A stretch of DNA of 64,000 bases from Serripes groenlandicus (taxonomy: Eukaryota > Mollusca > Bivalvia > Cardiida > Cardiidae). Of this stretch, positions 10,530 through 22,737 are shown piece after piece; positions within the stretch are counted from its first letter, which is position 1; each line of letters starts with the position of its first letter. The translations under genes and the position numbers were made by a program. Location of the stretch: assembly GCA_031761405.1 (NCBI GenBank), contig JASEVX010000003.1:118180849-118244848 (forward strand), read 5' to 3'. The notes below the pieces were generated by a model. It searched no databases, was not told where the DNA came from, and worked only from the letters and a program-made list of their open reading frames with translations.

Positions 10530-11175
10530 GGGTCAGGCTAAGGCAAGAACAGGTTACTATTTAGTTTGGTGTGAATGCTTCCACCATAGAACGTCTTGTC
10601 CGTCGTTTGAGAGAAACCGGAAGAGTTGCCGATCGACCGCGATCGGGACGTCCGCGCGTAACGTCGCGACGTCAAGACTGGGCTATTCGTCTTTCCCACC
10701 TGCGTAATCGCCACATTCACCCAAAAACTGTAAGGAATCGATTGCGCGAGGTTGGTCTGCGAGCACGTCGTCCTTACGTTGGTCTGCCTCTCACTCGTGC
10801 ACGACGTGCGCGTCGTATGGCTTGGTTGGCGGCACATGCTCCCAGACAACATTGTTGGAAGAGTAGAACAATATCCCAATGAGAAGGATTAATGCACTGA
10901 TGAATTCCATGCACAAGAGAATAAGGGCTGTGACAGATGCACGAGGGGAGCATACGAGATACTGACGAGTCAGTCGATTTCACTTTGCGATATTGGGGGG
11001 TACCATCAAATGTGCTTCAATTATTGATGAATTATTGGTCAAAATCTAATGACATTTTGGTAATTTGTTTATTAAAGATTGGTTTTTAGACTCATATAAA
11101 ATAGTGTATATAACATGAAACACATCACTTTAAATCACCTCAAATGTTTACCCTGCGTTTCTTTATCCTTTCACT
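10530..11175 (+). mobile_element. Tc1-A, internally deleted Tc1-like transposon
   Basis: This element combines a transposase N-terminus with its extreme C-terminus. The right terminal repeat at 11,155-11,175 (GCGTTTCTTTATCCTTTCACT) matches the right end of Tc1-B. The left end is not clear because the element joins the tandem repeat that precedes it. Confidence 0.7.
10571..10965 (+). pseudogene. Tc1-like transposase remnant, DNA-binding part kept, DDE core lost
   Basis: An N-terminal helix-turn-helix pair is visible: NASTIERLVRRLRETG, then the GRPRVTS-type linker (RPRSGRPR), then a second domain with HPKTVRNRLREVGLRARRP and RRMAWLAAHAPR. In Tc1-like proteins these bind the terminal repeats. 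The catalytic DDE domain is missing; in another frame ARGEHTRY followed by a stop at 10,963-10,965 is the usual last segment of such transposases. A shorter deletion between AIRLSHLRNR and the next helix has also removed residues. The copy is non-autonomous and GC-richer than its surroundings. Confidence 0.8.
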
Positions 11176-11260
11176 ATATTTAAACAAAATTACCTAGAGT
11201 CAGAGTCTCTACAATCTCATTAAAACCAGACCTAAACCTCGCTCGCTCGTATATATATAT

Positions 11261-11841
11261 ACTGAAATAAAAGAGAAACGCATGGTACGAAAATATGAAG
11301 TTTTCTGAAAACTCACAACCGCCCTGTTCATGCAAGAACTGTTGGCAATCGACTGCGAGAGGTCGGTCTGAGAGCACATCGTCCGTATATTGGTCTCCCA
11401 CTAACTCGTGAGCGCCGTAGGCGTCGCATGGAATGGTTGAATGCACATGCTCCTCGGACATTTCCCATGAGGCAGTGGAGACGTGTATTCTTCTGTGATG
11501 AGTCGCGATTTACTCTGTTTCGTGCAGATGGGCAACGTCGTGTCTATCGACGTCGTGGGGAACGTTTTGTCGACGCCTGTGTGATTCATCGGAGAATACG
11601 AACAGGAATAGCGGCGCGAGGGGGCCATACTGGATATTGACTTTTTAATTTCGAAAATTGAGGGTATCTTCCTCTGCGAATCAATTACTGTGCAATTAAT
11701 CGACATAAATTAATGATAATTTGCAGTACTGCTCTTTAAAGGTAGTGCTTGAAAAACATGTAACGATTATTTTAAAAGAAATGTGATAAACTACTTTAAT
11801 TCAACACGAAAGCCTACCCTGCGTTTCTTTTTTCTTTCAGT
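11261..11841 (+). mobile_element. Tc1-B, internally deleted Tc1-like transposon with both TIRs
   Basis: Left end ACTGAAATAAAAGAGAAACGC at 11,261 and right end GCGTTTCTTTTTTCTTTCAGT ending at 11,841 are inverted copies (19 of 21 bases). Both ends abut TA-rich sequence, in keeping with TA target choice. At 581 bp it is far shorter than a complete Tc1 element of about 1.3-1.7 kb. Confidence 0.85.
11311..11640 (+). pseudogene. Tc1-like transposase remnant with first catalytic Asp
   Basis: The reading begins with ARTVGNRLREVGLRAHRP, continues to RRRMEWLNAHAPR and reaches VFFCDESRFTLF, where the Asp codon at 11,497-11,499 is the first residue of the DDE triad. After RRRGERFVDACV the frame jumps directly to IAARGGHTGY and a stop at 11,638-11,640, so the segment with the second Asp and the third acidic residue is deleted. 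Closely related to Tc1-A by sequence and by end. Confidence 0.85.
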
Positions 11842-13684
11842 ATATATAGATCTGATGACTCTCCAGTACAGTTCGTCTCAGATTGACATTTGCGCCAGCC
11901 TATCAGATTGTCGCTTATCAAATATTTCGGTATAAAACAAATAAGATGACCCATAAAAATAAACGAAAAAAAGAAACGGTGATTATGTTCTAATTCAATG
12001 CTTTTAAACGAACATAAATCATTTATATACTTACGTTAAAGACATATAATTACATAAAACACCATATACATATTATAATGGCTAGGGCAACTGAGTCCAA
12101 CCGTTTATTTTTGCTGTTCTGCATTGTACATTTTAATCGACCAACAAAACAAAACTCTTTCCGCACATACATACAACTATCAGATTCAAATGTTCCCAAT
12201 ATACATAATAGCTGCTACTACTTAAGCATATTTTGCAAATCATTGTGGGAATAGAAGGGTTGTTGAAAGACGAAACGTGGAATCGAGAACTACGAGCGGG
12301 CAACCCAGACCTAACCTGTCATGTTTTTTATTGAACATTCGAATGAACTAATTGTCACATATATCTGTGTGTCTTGACATAAATGGTTTAATACAGGAGT
12401 ATTATGTTTCCTCTTCTTGGACCTTTTATCTAAAATATAAACTTGGGATCCCCCGACTTCAATGCTCTTACCAATCTTTTCAATTTCTCTTGGAATGATA
12501 CTTTCGTGTACTTTAGTTTAGTATATAAGCATACCAGCTTGGTCGTCGAGCACCAATTCGCTGTTTTTCAATTCTGTATATGTGTGTGTAATGATGCAAT
12601 GGTGGACACTTTAACCAATGTCGACTGCTTTTGTTGACAGTGGTACCACATGAAATGTTCCATACTTGATATCACCAAATATGAAAAAGGAAAGGTGATC
12701 ATTCTTTATCAAATTGCTACTAAATGGCAATATAATAAATTTAACCTTAACATTCGAAATTTCATCAAAAACATACAAAGCAATGATGTAAATTGAAGTT
12801 TTTAAAGCCGAGTGTGTTGTGGCCTGAGCAATTATCAGATCCGCGTTCAGTAGTGTTCTTATCCGATGTAAGGTGGCAAAATAACGATACCCTTGCCCTA
12901 AAAAAAGCTATATTTTACAATCAATAAGCAATGTTTACACACTGTTACTTATACATCTCATCGAGTAGTGTTTACTCGACATGATAATAACATTAAAGAG
13001 ATAAGAGATTAATTTTGATAATACTACTTCAAAAGCAAACATGAAACCTCTGAAGACGGTAAGGCCGGATTGTCGGCAATTTGACCTTGAAAATCGACAA
13101 ACCAAGGTCAAGGTCAAAGTAACCATACAAATCAATAGAACTTGTTACTGGTTACCTTCAGGCAAAGTTTTAGGAGAACACCATACCCCACAAGTACTCG
13201 GCCACCAGTACGGACATCTCCAATACAGACCGGAACTGCTACAGCAATCCGGCCAAAAATGTAATCAAAACTATTGCAATACAAGCTTTTTGGTTATACT
13301 ATTTTGCTTTCAAGAGAGCAATTTAAACCAAGACTTCGTCTGTGCGTGACGCAGTTATTCATCTTTAAGCATACATTATTCGGATTTAGCTAGGCTTTAT
13401 CGTTTCTTAATAATTGACTTAATTGTTAACTCACCGTTTTGTTCTCAATTCCCGCGATATCCGCGTTTGTGACACCAATCCGCGTTGTGTATTCGGATAA
13501 CGGGTGTGTTAAAAGCCATTGAATTTGGATCAGAACTCGACTCCTAGCGTTGCATTCCAGTGAGCGAATTGCACAAAACGAATGTCTGAATTCGTCATTT
13601 GCAATCTGCATTGAAATCTCTTAAAAATCAAAACTTGGAAATTTGATAACGGTCTGAACAGTTGGACGTTTACTCCTCGAATGA
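11842..13684. other. No recognised gene
   Basis: About 1.8 kb without convincing coding sequence. A GGTCAAGGTCAAAG stretch at about 13,103 hints at another dispersed repeat of the GGTCAAGGTCA class at 13,020-13,340. Open frames here are short and lack motifs. Confidence 0.5.
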
Positions 13685-13913
13685 GGAATCCGCTGTGGTC
13701 GAGTGGTTAGCGTCGGGGATTTCGAAACCGGTTGTCCCGGGTTCGATCCCCAGTCGCGGCACTACGGTCATGGTGGAGTGCCCTTGGGCAAGGCACATTT
13801 TCTAGCCTAGTACTGGTTTGTTTACCCAGGGATCATGAATAATTAAATTTAATTGCGCGCTAAATGACCTTAGCTGTCGATGCGCCATAAAACAATATAC
13901 ATTCATTCATTCA
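13685..13913 (+). mobile_element. tRNA-derived SINE, full length, with 15-bp target duplication
   Basis: The head contains an A box (TGGTCGAGTGG) and a perfect B box (GGTTCGATCCC), the internal RNA polymerase III promoter of tRNA-derived SINEs. The tail ends with GCGCCATAAAACAATATAC and an (ATTC)n run. The 15-bp repeat TTACTCCTCGAATGA lies on both sides (13,670-13,684 and 13,914-13,928), the mark of LINE-assisted retrotransposition. From 13,929 to 14,390 nothing is recognised. Confidence 0.95.
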
Positions 13914-14394
13914 TTACTCCTCGAATGACCATCAACCGCGTGTACAGTACACAAAACCTGCTTCGCACGAGCTTACTTTTCCCGCCAACATAAAATACAA
14001 AAGACTTAACAAAAAACTCCTTGTATGGTCATTCCCCACTTTACATATGTGTATACACAACTGTCGATAAATACATTTGTTTAGTGCTCCGATTATATAG
14101 CACGTGCCTTTATTGTATCATGCGACAAACCGGGCACGTGCTCATGGGTATTTAATTGTATAATGTCGACTCCAGACGACCCCTTTTGCGGGAAAGTCAG
14201 ATCCAAAATACATATAGGGAAGTATTTTGGTCTGATTTTAATGCGATTGGGATCTCTACTTTCTCTTTATTTTTGGCTGACCATAATTAACATGGACTAA
14301 GATAGACAAAGTCATTAAAAATTATATTTGTACAATTTTGCAAATCATCATTTTCTCCGTGGTATTGGTAAAATAATAAAATATAAAAAACAAG

Positions 14395-14885
14395 AAAATG
14401 TGTCCATGGAACACGGATGCCCCGGTTGTTAACTATATTTTAAAACGGACGGACGAACAGTTGGTCCAACCTCAAATTGATACAATTTTTTAAACAATGA
14501 TATGTTGATTGTCATTTGTGTGAAGTTTCATAATGATAGGACATCAGGTTCACTAAAATCTAACTTGACCAAAAACTTTAACCTAATAATGGAATGGACG
14601 AACAGACAGACGAACAGACGGATGAACAGTTGGTCCAACCTCAAATTGATACAATTTTTTAAACAATGATATGTTGATTGTCATTTGTGTGAAGTTTCAT
14701 AATGATAGGACATCAGGTTCACTAAAATCTAACTTGACCAAAAACTTTAACCTGAGCGGGACGGACGAACGGACGAACGGACGGAGGGACGAACGCACGA
14801 ACGGACGGACGGACGAACGGACGGACGGACTAACAGACCGGCAAACTATATGCCCCTCATACCTCGTATGCCGGGGCATAAAAAT
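14395..14885 (+). mobile_element. Hairpin-ended repeat with 169-bp duplication and (CGGA) microsatellite
   Basis: A 169-bp unit (TTGGTCCAACCTCAAATTG to ACTTTAACCT) occurs at 14,461 and 14,630. It leads into a GGACGAACGGAC microsatellite at 14,758-14,832 and finally a hairpin at 14,850-14,879 with stems ATGCCCC/GGGGCAT and CATAC/GTATG. No coding capacity. It has the same plan as 22,036-22,737 and 23,777-25,151 but in the opposite order along the plus strand. Confidence 0.8.
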
Positions 14886-15100
14886 AAAATAAACGTATCG
14901 ATTCATTTGAATGTTATTGAGCAAAACTTAAGCTACATGCAATATAACGGTATTACATGACCTAGACCTTATTTGCAGAGCAAGTATGCCTTTAAAACTG
15001 ACTGACCTTGTTCAACCTTTATCTACATATGTATCACATTCAGATGCAGCAGACGACACGAAATCTTGGTAGTCTCACTGTACACTTCGACAAATGTTTA

Positions 15101-15838
15101 ATTGGCCACCATATAAAATATGATATTACGCGACTTATTTAATAAATAAATCTAAAGTTTGATTATTTGTGTATGGTATACACCAATCAATCGATTTACA
15201 GAAAGAAAACACGTATTCATGTACAAAATCATCCACGCGGAACGGTAGGTGCGAAAATAGCCTGAAAATAGCGTTCCTCGTGCACGGCATGGTAGTTGTC
15301 GTATTTGGTAGGAATGTATTCTTCGTGGATTGTCTTTTATGAAAAACATTAAATATGGCGAGGATGAGCATTGCAGAACGCGCTTAAGCCGTCGGCATGA
15401 TTCGTGCCGGCACCCCCATCAGACAGGTATGTTACGCGTCGTTATTCAAGTTGCAATATATTTTATTATTTGTTATTTAGTGCAAAATATTGACAGAAAC
15501 ATGTTTTTTTCTATCAAATTGCCTGCAAAAAGTCCGGATTTAAATCCGATCGAGCGCGTGTGGTACCTTCACAGATACATTATATCAATGAGGACAATGT
15601 GCCTTGCTGTAATTGACGCAGCAGGTGGACATACACAGTATTGAAAACGAAATTTGATCTTGCAGTTTTCGTTTTAAGGGTGTTCATGTTAACCCTCTCT
15701 GTTAAGTTTGTTCCCGTGATCAATTTCAATGAAGTTTGTTTTATATATTAGGAATAAATTGTATTAAACTTATATTTGGTTATATGTATTTTTCTCCGAA
15801 TTCTTTTCCTGAAATATGATAAAAACTAGGTGGCCAAT
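15101..15838 (+). mobile_element. Tc1-C, internally deleted Tc1-like transposon
   Basis: Inverted ends ATTGGCCACC (15,101-15,110) and GGTGGCCAAT (15,829-15,838) are flanked by TA on each side. The element is 738 bp and belongs to a family with ends unlike those of Tc1-A and Tc1-B. An AATAAA signal lies near 15,753. Confidence 0.85.
15519..15644 (+). pseudogene. Tc1-like transposase C-terminal remnant
   Basis: LPAKSPDLNPIERVW at 15,519-15,563 is the highly conserved segment around the third acidic residue of Tc1/mariner transposases (PDLNPIE, with the Glu). It is followed by AVIDAAGGHTQY and a stop at 15,642-15,644, the family's usual end. The N-terminal DNA-binding region and the first two Asp residues are missing. 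Confidence 0.85.
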
Positions 15839-15840
15839 TA

Positions 15841-16361
15841 GAAATTAGAAATTAGAAAAAGTGTATATCGACGTTATATAATGTATTATATAAAGTCGCA
15901 TTACGAGTACAGAAATATGGACATCTTTGAACAACTATAAACAATATCTATGAATTAAAGAGCAGCTATTGAAGAGAGATGTAAACAGTTTGGCAAAGGG
16001 AGAAATTGCTCATTATGTTGGAACTATATTTTCAAAAGTCGTCTGATACAAATGCGCAATAATGCGTCTGCAAGTGGATATATACATATGATGTAAGTGT
16101 AAAGGATATTTACAGATAGTGAGCGTGTACTATAATTCGCTGTTATGCATTGCGGTTGGTACACAAGTAAGTATACTATTTGCTACATGTGTTGTCACAT
16201 AGTTCTGTTATGTATAAAGAGTACCGATTATATTAATAATCAGTAATTAGTACGGAAGTGGTAGATCTATGTGATTTAGTTTCCGAAGGTCAACTATTGA
16301 GATTATATGCGAGATGTAATGTAATTTTAGAGACCATTTGCTCTGGTTGAGCTAATATTTG
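15841..16361. other. No recognised gene
   Basis: AT-rich sequence without motifs or long open frames. Confidence 0.5.
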
Positions 16362-16860
16362 TTTAGCTCACCTAAGCACAAAGAGCTCATGGTGATTTGT
16401 TGTGATAACCATTTGTCCGTCGTTCGTCGTCTGTCGTAAATGTACGCCATCAACAATTTGCTTGTTCAATTTCTAAAGGCCACTGCTATTATCCAATATT
16501 CATAAAACTTATTCAGATTGTTTATCAAGCTGATTTCTAAATCAAGTTCGAATAGGGGTCATGTCAACTCAGGCATATTGACGTTTTATCAAAATAATCT
16601 AGGCTAAGTTTGAACATAGGTCATGTCCGTTCAAAAACAAAATAATCTAGGCTAAGTTTGAACATAGGTCATGTCCGTTCAAAAACTTGGGCCAAATTTG
16701 ATAACTATCTTGTAAACACTCTAGAGACCGCAGGTTGAGCTTCAGCATGTTAAAACGTTGTCAGAATAAATGTTTTGATGATATCTAGGCTTAGTTCGGA
16801 TATAGTTTATGTCCGGTCACTAGGAATATCTTGTTAACACTATAAGGGATCTAAACCTTT
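16362..16860 (+). mobile_element. TAGCTCACC-type dispersed element, partial
   Basis: It begins TTTAGCTCACCTAAGCAC, then AAGAGCTCATGGTGA and a GTCCGTCGTTCGTCGTCTGTCG stretch, the same syntax as the elements at 55,321 and 60,258. A roughly 52-bp segment (AATCTAGGCTAAGTTTGAAC to GTCCGTTC) is directly repeated at about 16,596 and 16,645. The right end is not defined. Confidence 0.65.
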
Positions 16861-18840
16861 GGTTGTCATAGAAAAAAGATTTTTCTTGTTCAAGACTTAT
16901 CAAAGTTGTCTGAACACATATGCTCAACAAATGTACCAACACTTTGTTGAATGTAAAGCTGCATCACAATCTTTAATCTTGGCGCTGATTGGCTGTTGTA
17001 TGCTACATTATCAATCATCTTACACTGTTGTCAATATTCTTACTTTTGTTTGGACATCGTAAATGACAGCTGTCTACAAGAGGGTCAAGAGAATGAACAT
17101 GCAGATATTTTTCAGTGTACTCGTCTACCGGAAACTGATAAGGGTTCATTAACTATGTTGTTGGAATTAAGTACCTAAAGTTGTGACTGGTCAATGGAGA
17201 TTCCAGTTTCTTAATTCTGCTTCTTAATCACAGTATCGTCTCCAAACATATCAAACGAACACTTCTGTGTTGCCTCAGAACAGTAGGGTGGAAATTGGGA
17301 GAGAAAAGGACCGGTTTTCGGAGGTTTGCTCTTTCTTCGGAGATTTGGTTTTTACGAAGATTTGTCGCTCCACGAAGATTTACTCTTTTCGTACTCGGAA
17401 GATTCGTCTTAAGCGGGGCTGAAACAAAACTGCTCTCGTGACTGATCATGGGAAAAGATCAACGCTACCGACCTGGTGGCGTACGGGATAACCGAGCATT
17501 GCCTCGGTATCATATGACGTCGTTAAACCATGCATTCCGAGACGGGTGGTGATCGAGGTGGGATTGTTAAAGAGGGGCATATTCAATTGGCGCAGTTACC
17601 GATAAAAACAAGGGAGAAGACTGACGCTAGTAAGCATCTAAAAGTAATGCGTTTATTACAGCCCTTTAAAAACTAATAAGTATACATACGCTTTCAGTAT
17701 TTCCGTCTACACAATGTTACTATCATAATACTTCAACCACTCTAAGCGTCATATTCTCACTATCAACACGTGTAGTTTGATCACAGCTGTTGTTATCCAT
17801 TGTGAAATTAAAGAGAACGTTTGTTTAGCATATATATGTAAAAATTCAATGATAAAGTCATTCAGAAATCAAAGCGCCAATGGCACTGTACTGGCGATCG
17901 TATAGAACATCATGCAAAGTAACAAGCCGTATCTCGGCGTAGGCCTTGCGATTTTCAACAATAATGCACTCTGGTGCGGGTAATTTTGAGAAAAGCTGCA
18001 TCTTTTGACAGTAGAATAATGTTAGTCTGCCAGAATGTTGTCTTGGTGCTTTTTAAGTTACGTTCTAAAATTGGTCATGATGTGTTCATCACCAGGTCGC
18101 TAGGCCATATTAAGATAAAATATTTTGTACACTTTAGAAATGACAAAATTATCATAGAAAAAAGTATCCATTAGTTTGGTGTTGTTTCATTGATGTCCGA
18201 TATTGAAAAGGTCTGTTCAATTAAATATCTTCACATTGAGGGTTAAGTTAAACTGCTTTGAAAAATTTGAGAGCGAAAACATACACAAAAAATGCTCATA
18301 AAGCACAATTTCTCTATTTGCCAAACTGTTCAGTTGATACAAATATAGGCATATATGATAACGCTCGATCTTCAACTAAATTAGGCTACACTTTCAGCAT
18401 TGATTGCTCATTGACTCTAGAACGAACAGAGAGGGATGCACTCGAACGTGCATAACTTGTGTACACACTGACATAGTCTGGTTCCCGACTTCCTATGATA
18501 GTAAGTCTGGCACAACCGAATGAATGGCGGCCTGCGATGATATACCTCCGATGTACAATTTGAATGTAATTATTTTAATAAGCTGACCCTCTGGATAAAA
18601 TCGTTTTATTCCTTTAGTCATTAATATAATAAACTTATCATACATATTAACGGGTGATGATTGCTCTTTGTAAGAATATGTGACGTTGGTTTTTGACAAA
18701 CTAGAAAACGAGTGGTGTTCGGACAGTTGAATTATTTCGGATACTTTATAAAACAAAGTTTGTTTGCATGTCCTGTGTGGTTTACTTTGACATGTCATCT
18801 TTGTGATGAAACTACTAATATATTGTGACACCAGACCACA
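16861..18840. other. No recognised gene
   Basis: Nearly 2 kb with only short open frames. A minus-strand frame at 17,228-17,449 contains repeated GAAGATTTG-type words but no domain. Confidence 0.5.
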
Positions 18841-18962
18841 GTTATGTAAAAGAACCTCCGAAAAATCCGGAGAAATTTCTTCTTTTGTCACTATGTTTTC
18901 AAAAAAGCCGTCTGCTGCAGAGGCACAAAAAAGCGTCTGTATAAGGGAAAGGGTTAAGAAAC
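18840..18962. mobile_element. TTAA-CCCTTTCCC MITE, right half
   Basis: Half a copy: GAAGAAATTTCTTCTTTTGTC, then GTCTGCTGCAGAGGC and GGGAAAGGGTTAAG at the end. A second degraded copy is at about 19,482-19,640. Confidence 0.6.
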
Positions 18963-19660
18963 ACAAACAAGAAATATACAGCAGACCAATTTGGAAAAAA
19001 TTCTGCACAAAATTAATTTTGAAAATATTATTACTGGTATCATTTAACGCTGTCTTATTATTATAATAATAATATTTTTCAATCAGTTTATTTTATAACA
19101 ATTTCACTGCTTTTGATGGTGGATCCCATGTGTGTTTTAAAAAATACCCAACACTGCAATGCCTGGTCCAATTGCTTAATGACATAAAGATGATGATGGT
19201 GTCACATTATTTTCAATAAACATCATCTTGATATTTAAATTAAATTTAAGCATGACAATGGATATTTCTTTTTTTTTTAAGTGCAAGATTGAATCTGTTC
19301 AATCATGATCAAAGACACTTAGGCTATATTTTCACTAGTAGCCACTTGAAGGTGAACATATAGTCTAGGTTTCTGAAATCACTGGGTGAAATTAAATTCA
19401 ATCATACACCAAAACCAACACATTTTCTGTTACTTTTAAGCTTAAATAAGCTTAAAGTACTAAATAAGCAAATATTTTGTTTAACCCTTCCCCTTCTACA
19501 ATTAGTTTTGTTTAATTACTGAAGAAAGTTAAAACATTGTGGCAAAAGAAGAAATAACTCATAATGATGAACACTCTCATATTTTGTCACAATGTTTTCA
19601 AACGTTGTCAGGGAGCGTCTAAATGAGGGAAAGGTTTAAGACAGATGTTTTCTAACTATG

Positions 19661-19704
19661 GGAATCCGCTGTGGTCGAGTGGTTAGCGCCATAAAACAAT
19701 ATAC
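19661..19704 (+). mobile_element. 44-bp micro-SINE with 14-bp target duplication
   Basis: The first 28 bases match the head of the SINE at 13,685 (GGAATCCGCTGTGG...GGTTAGCG) and the remainder match its tail (CCATAAAACAATATAC). The whole body, including the B box, is absent. The join falls at a shared GCG. GTTTTCTAACTATG flanks it at 19,647-19,660 and 19,705-19,718, so it is an independent insertion of the same family. Confidence 0.93.
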
Positions 19705-19718
19705 GTTTTCTAACTATG

Positions 19719-20813
19719 TTAAGTGAGACATTCTACTTCATAGCCAAATTATTGAACTCCCATTCAATTCCAAAGTGTTGTGGGCACAGCAGTTATGTGG
19801 TGTTTTAACGGTTTCAAAATCAAGGTAACTATATATTGTTCTCCGCCGGCATGTTTCATTATTAAGACAATATTCCTTCATATCTTTTTTCATACTAGGA
19901 AGCCCAGCGTTAAGCTTTGTTGTAGTATAAAATGGCATCAGCTTCACCATTTGATCTGCCAGTCATACCTACCTCTTGGACATATGCTGTGAAAGAATAG
20001 AAACAACTTAAATAACGTTCTACATGGACATAACTAAATGTGCAATCTGCTCAGTATCTGAACTTTTGGCTTCAAGATTTATCAGATTATTTCTGTTCAC
20101 AAGGTGAACAATGTAGATCATGAGCATACTATGTATGTCATACACAGGTGTGTATGCTCATCTGGCTCTGAATTACTGCAACTAGTTCATTCATCCGAAT
20201 AAGATTATTTATTGTTCACTTGAAAAAAATAAATATATTAGCCACCAATACTGATCATGATCAGAATACACATATGTGATCTGGATCTAAACTTGTTTCA
20301 CATGTCCTATAAAACATGCCATTACTCTAGTTTAGTACACAGTCAGAAATTATTAATATTATCAGGATACATGTAAATGCTTTAACCATTAACTCCATCC
20401 TTCCTCACCTTCTATTTGTGTTCAGTTTAGGCAGATTGAAATTCCATAATCTATTCATTAACTTTTCAAAATATATGATGTTTCTGATTGCCACACATTT
20501 TATTGTACATATTTTATACATGATATGAGCCTGTGCATGACAAAATGTACAAGTTGGCTTTTGAGAACAGTATTAAAGATTTAGATTAGACTGTGCATCT
20601 ACACAGTCTGATCAAGATGTACACTGTTCACATATTACTTACACTAGCTTGTTAGCATATTAATTATGGTAGTGTCATACGGTATTAATTGCAGTACTCT
20701 GATAGGGCATAGGAGACTTTGTCACCCTGTAAACAAAACGATACATGTTTTTTAAAAAAAAAAAAGCCAAATTGAACCGACTGTTATATTGCTATTTATA
20801 GAATGCTTTCCTT
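19719..20813. other. No recognised gene; small palindromes
   Basis: A 10-bp-stem palindrome ATGAGCATAC/GTATGCTCAT lies at about 20,120-20,162. GATCATGATCAG and CTGATCTGGATCT words recur (20,250, 20,600, 21,330), which looks like debris of another palindromic repeat. Confidence 0.5.
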
Positions 20814-21007
20814 TTAACCCTTTCCCACTTGTAGACACTTTCTGATGCATATGCAGCCGTCAACCTTTAAAAACAATGTGATAAATGGAGAAATTACTTA
20901 TAATTCTCCAACTCTATTCAATTATTAAATTTTCATTTACAGAGATATTTGCCAAACTGTTTCCAAAGTCGTCCACTGCATATTTGCAGTATGTGGAAAA
21001 TTGTTAA
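20814..21007. mobile_element. TTAA-CCCTTTCCC MITE copy
   Basis: It starts TTAACCCTTTCCCACTTGTAG and ends GTGGAAAATTGTTAA, with the internal ATAAATGGAGAAATTACTTAT block of the family. A second, truncated copy starts at about 21,020 and runs to about 21,290. 21,290-22,030 shows nothing recognisable. Confidence 0.75.
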
Positions 21008-22035
21008 GTTAACCATAGTTTAACCCTTTCCCATACAGATTAAACCTTCACTTAATGAATACATGTTTCACCTTCACTTAATGAATACACGTTTGTTTTT
21101 TATTATAATTGCAAATCAGATTGCACATCTGTGTTTACTCTGTAGCAGACGACTTTTGAAAAGCAATTTCTCCTTTTGTCACAATGTTTTCAACTTTTTA
21201 CAGTAATTATACTGTCATTTCTAGAGATATTCAAGATGTTTTCAGTCGTCTTCTGCATATTTGTTTTATGTTGGAATGTGTGAAGTGAACAATCTAGATC
21301 TTGATCAGCATTATCTTTGCAGGCTGATCTGGATCTAATTGACAATAGAAACTCAGAAATCATTTGACTTGAGGAATCAAATAAACAGTTTTAAAACATT
21401 TAAATATTTTGTAGTAAATTGTTCAAAATAGAGCCTATATTGCCTAAATCGGGGACTACTTAAACTTATAATAAAGGAAACATTTGAACAAATTTTAAAA
21501 ATGATATACATCCCATAAAGATAAAAATTTATTTCTAATAAGATCCTTTGTATCCGAATTTCAAATACATTTTCATCTATCCGAAAACTATACTACTCGA
21601 TAACCAAGCATTTTCTTCCAAACAGAACAAAGCATCATAAAATGAAAACATGGAATCAATTTATGACCTTATTTTAATAAGATAAATGAATTATTATCCC
21701 GATGATCAACAAAATAGTAAATTTAGATATTACCTGATATTCCATCGAGATTTTGTAGCAACTCATATTCGTCTAGTAACCCCAATTTAGCAAACCTGTT
21801 CTAAGTCATTCGGAGTGCTCACTTCTGTTCGGCAAAGGTTGAACATTGACAAAAATAGCCGAAGCAATCCAAATGTATCCGGGGGAGAAATCATTAAAGG
21901 CTAAAAACGAAGAATGTTTTATGGCTTGTTATGATGACGAAGTTTTCCCGCATTTTAATTTCAGGAGTAAGAATTGCAGTCCGTATCTATATATCGCACC
22001 GATAATTTAACAGAAATTATTTCCAAAAAAAAAAG

Positions 22036-22737
22036 TAATCCCCTCGGCTGACGCAGTTTACGAGGGGATATAGTAACGGGGCTGTCCGTTTGTTCATTCG
22101 TTCGTCCGTTCGTCCGTACGTCCGTCCGTAACAACCTTGTGACCACTCTACACGGAACATCCTTCGACAAATATTAACCAAACTTTGTATACAGTTAGTA
22201 TATGGCAAGGTCTAGAAGCCTATTTATTTTCAAGGTCATAGGGTAAAGGTCAAGGTCAAAATTGGACTTTGACTATTTTCCCATATCAACAACCGTGTGA
22301 CCACTCTACACAAATCATCTCTTGCAGATCATAACCAAACTTGCCATACAGTTAGTATATGACAAGGTCTAGAAGCCTATTTATTTTCAAGGTCATAGGT
22401 TAAAGGTCAAGGTCAAAATTGGACTTTGACTATTTGCCCATATCAAAAACCTTGTGACCACTCTACACTGAACATCCTTTCAACCGATCTTAACCAAACT
22501 TGGTAATACAGATAGTATATGGCAAGGTCTAGAGGCCTGTTTATTTTAAAGGTCATAGGTTAAAGGTCAGGGTCGAAATTGGACTGACTATTCCATATCA
22601 ACAACCTTGTGACCAATCTACACTGATCATCTCTTGACAGATCATAACCAAACTTGCCATACAGTTAGTATATGACCAGTTCTAGAAACCTATTTATTTT
22701 CAAGGTCATAGGTTAAAGGTCAGGGTAAAAATTGGGG
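22036..22737 (+). mobile_element. Hairpin-ended element with four about 157-bp units
   Basis: A perfect 9-bp hairpin ATCCCCTCG/CGAGGGGAT (22,038-22,069) is followed by a GTCCGTTCGTCC microsatellite (22,083-22,131). Four tandem units follow, starting near 22,133, 22,290, 22,449 and 22,601 (AACCTTGTGACCACTCTACAC, AACCAAACTTG, ACAGTTAGTATATG, GGTCTAGAAGCC, GGTCAAGGTCAAAATTGGAC). The fourth unit is cut off at 22,737. Confidence 0.85.
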
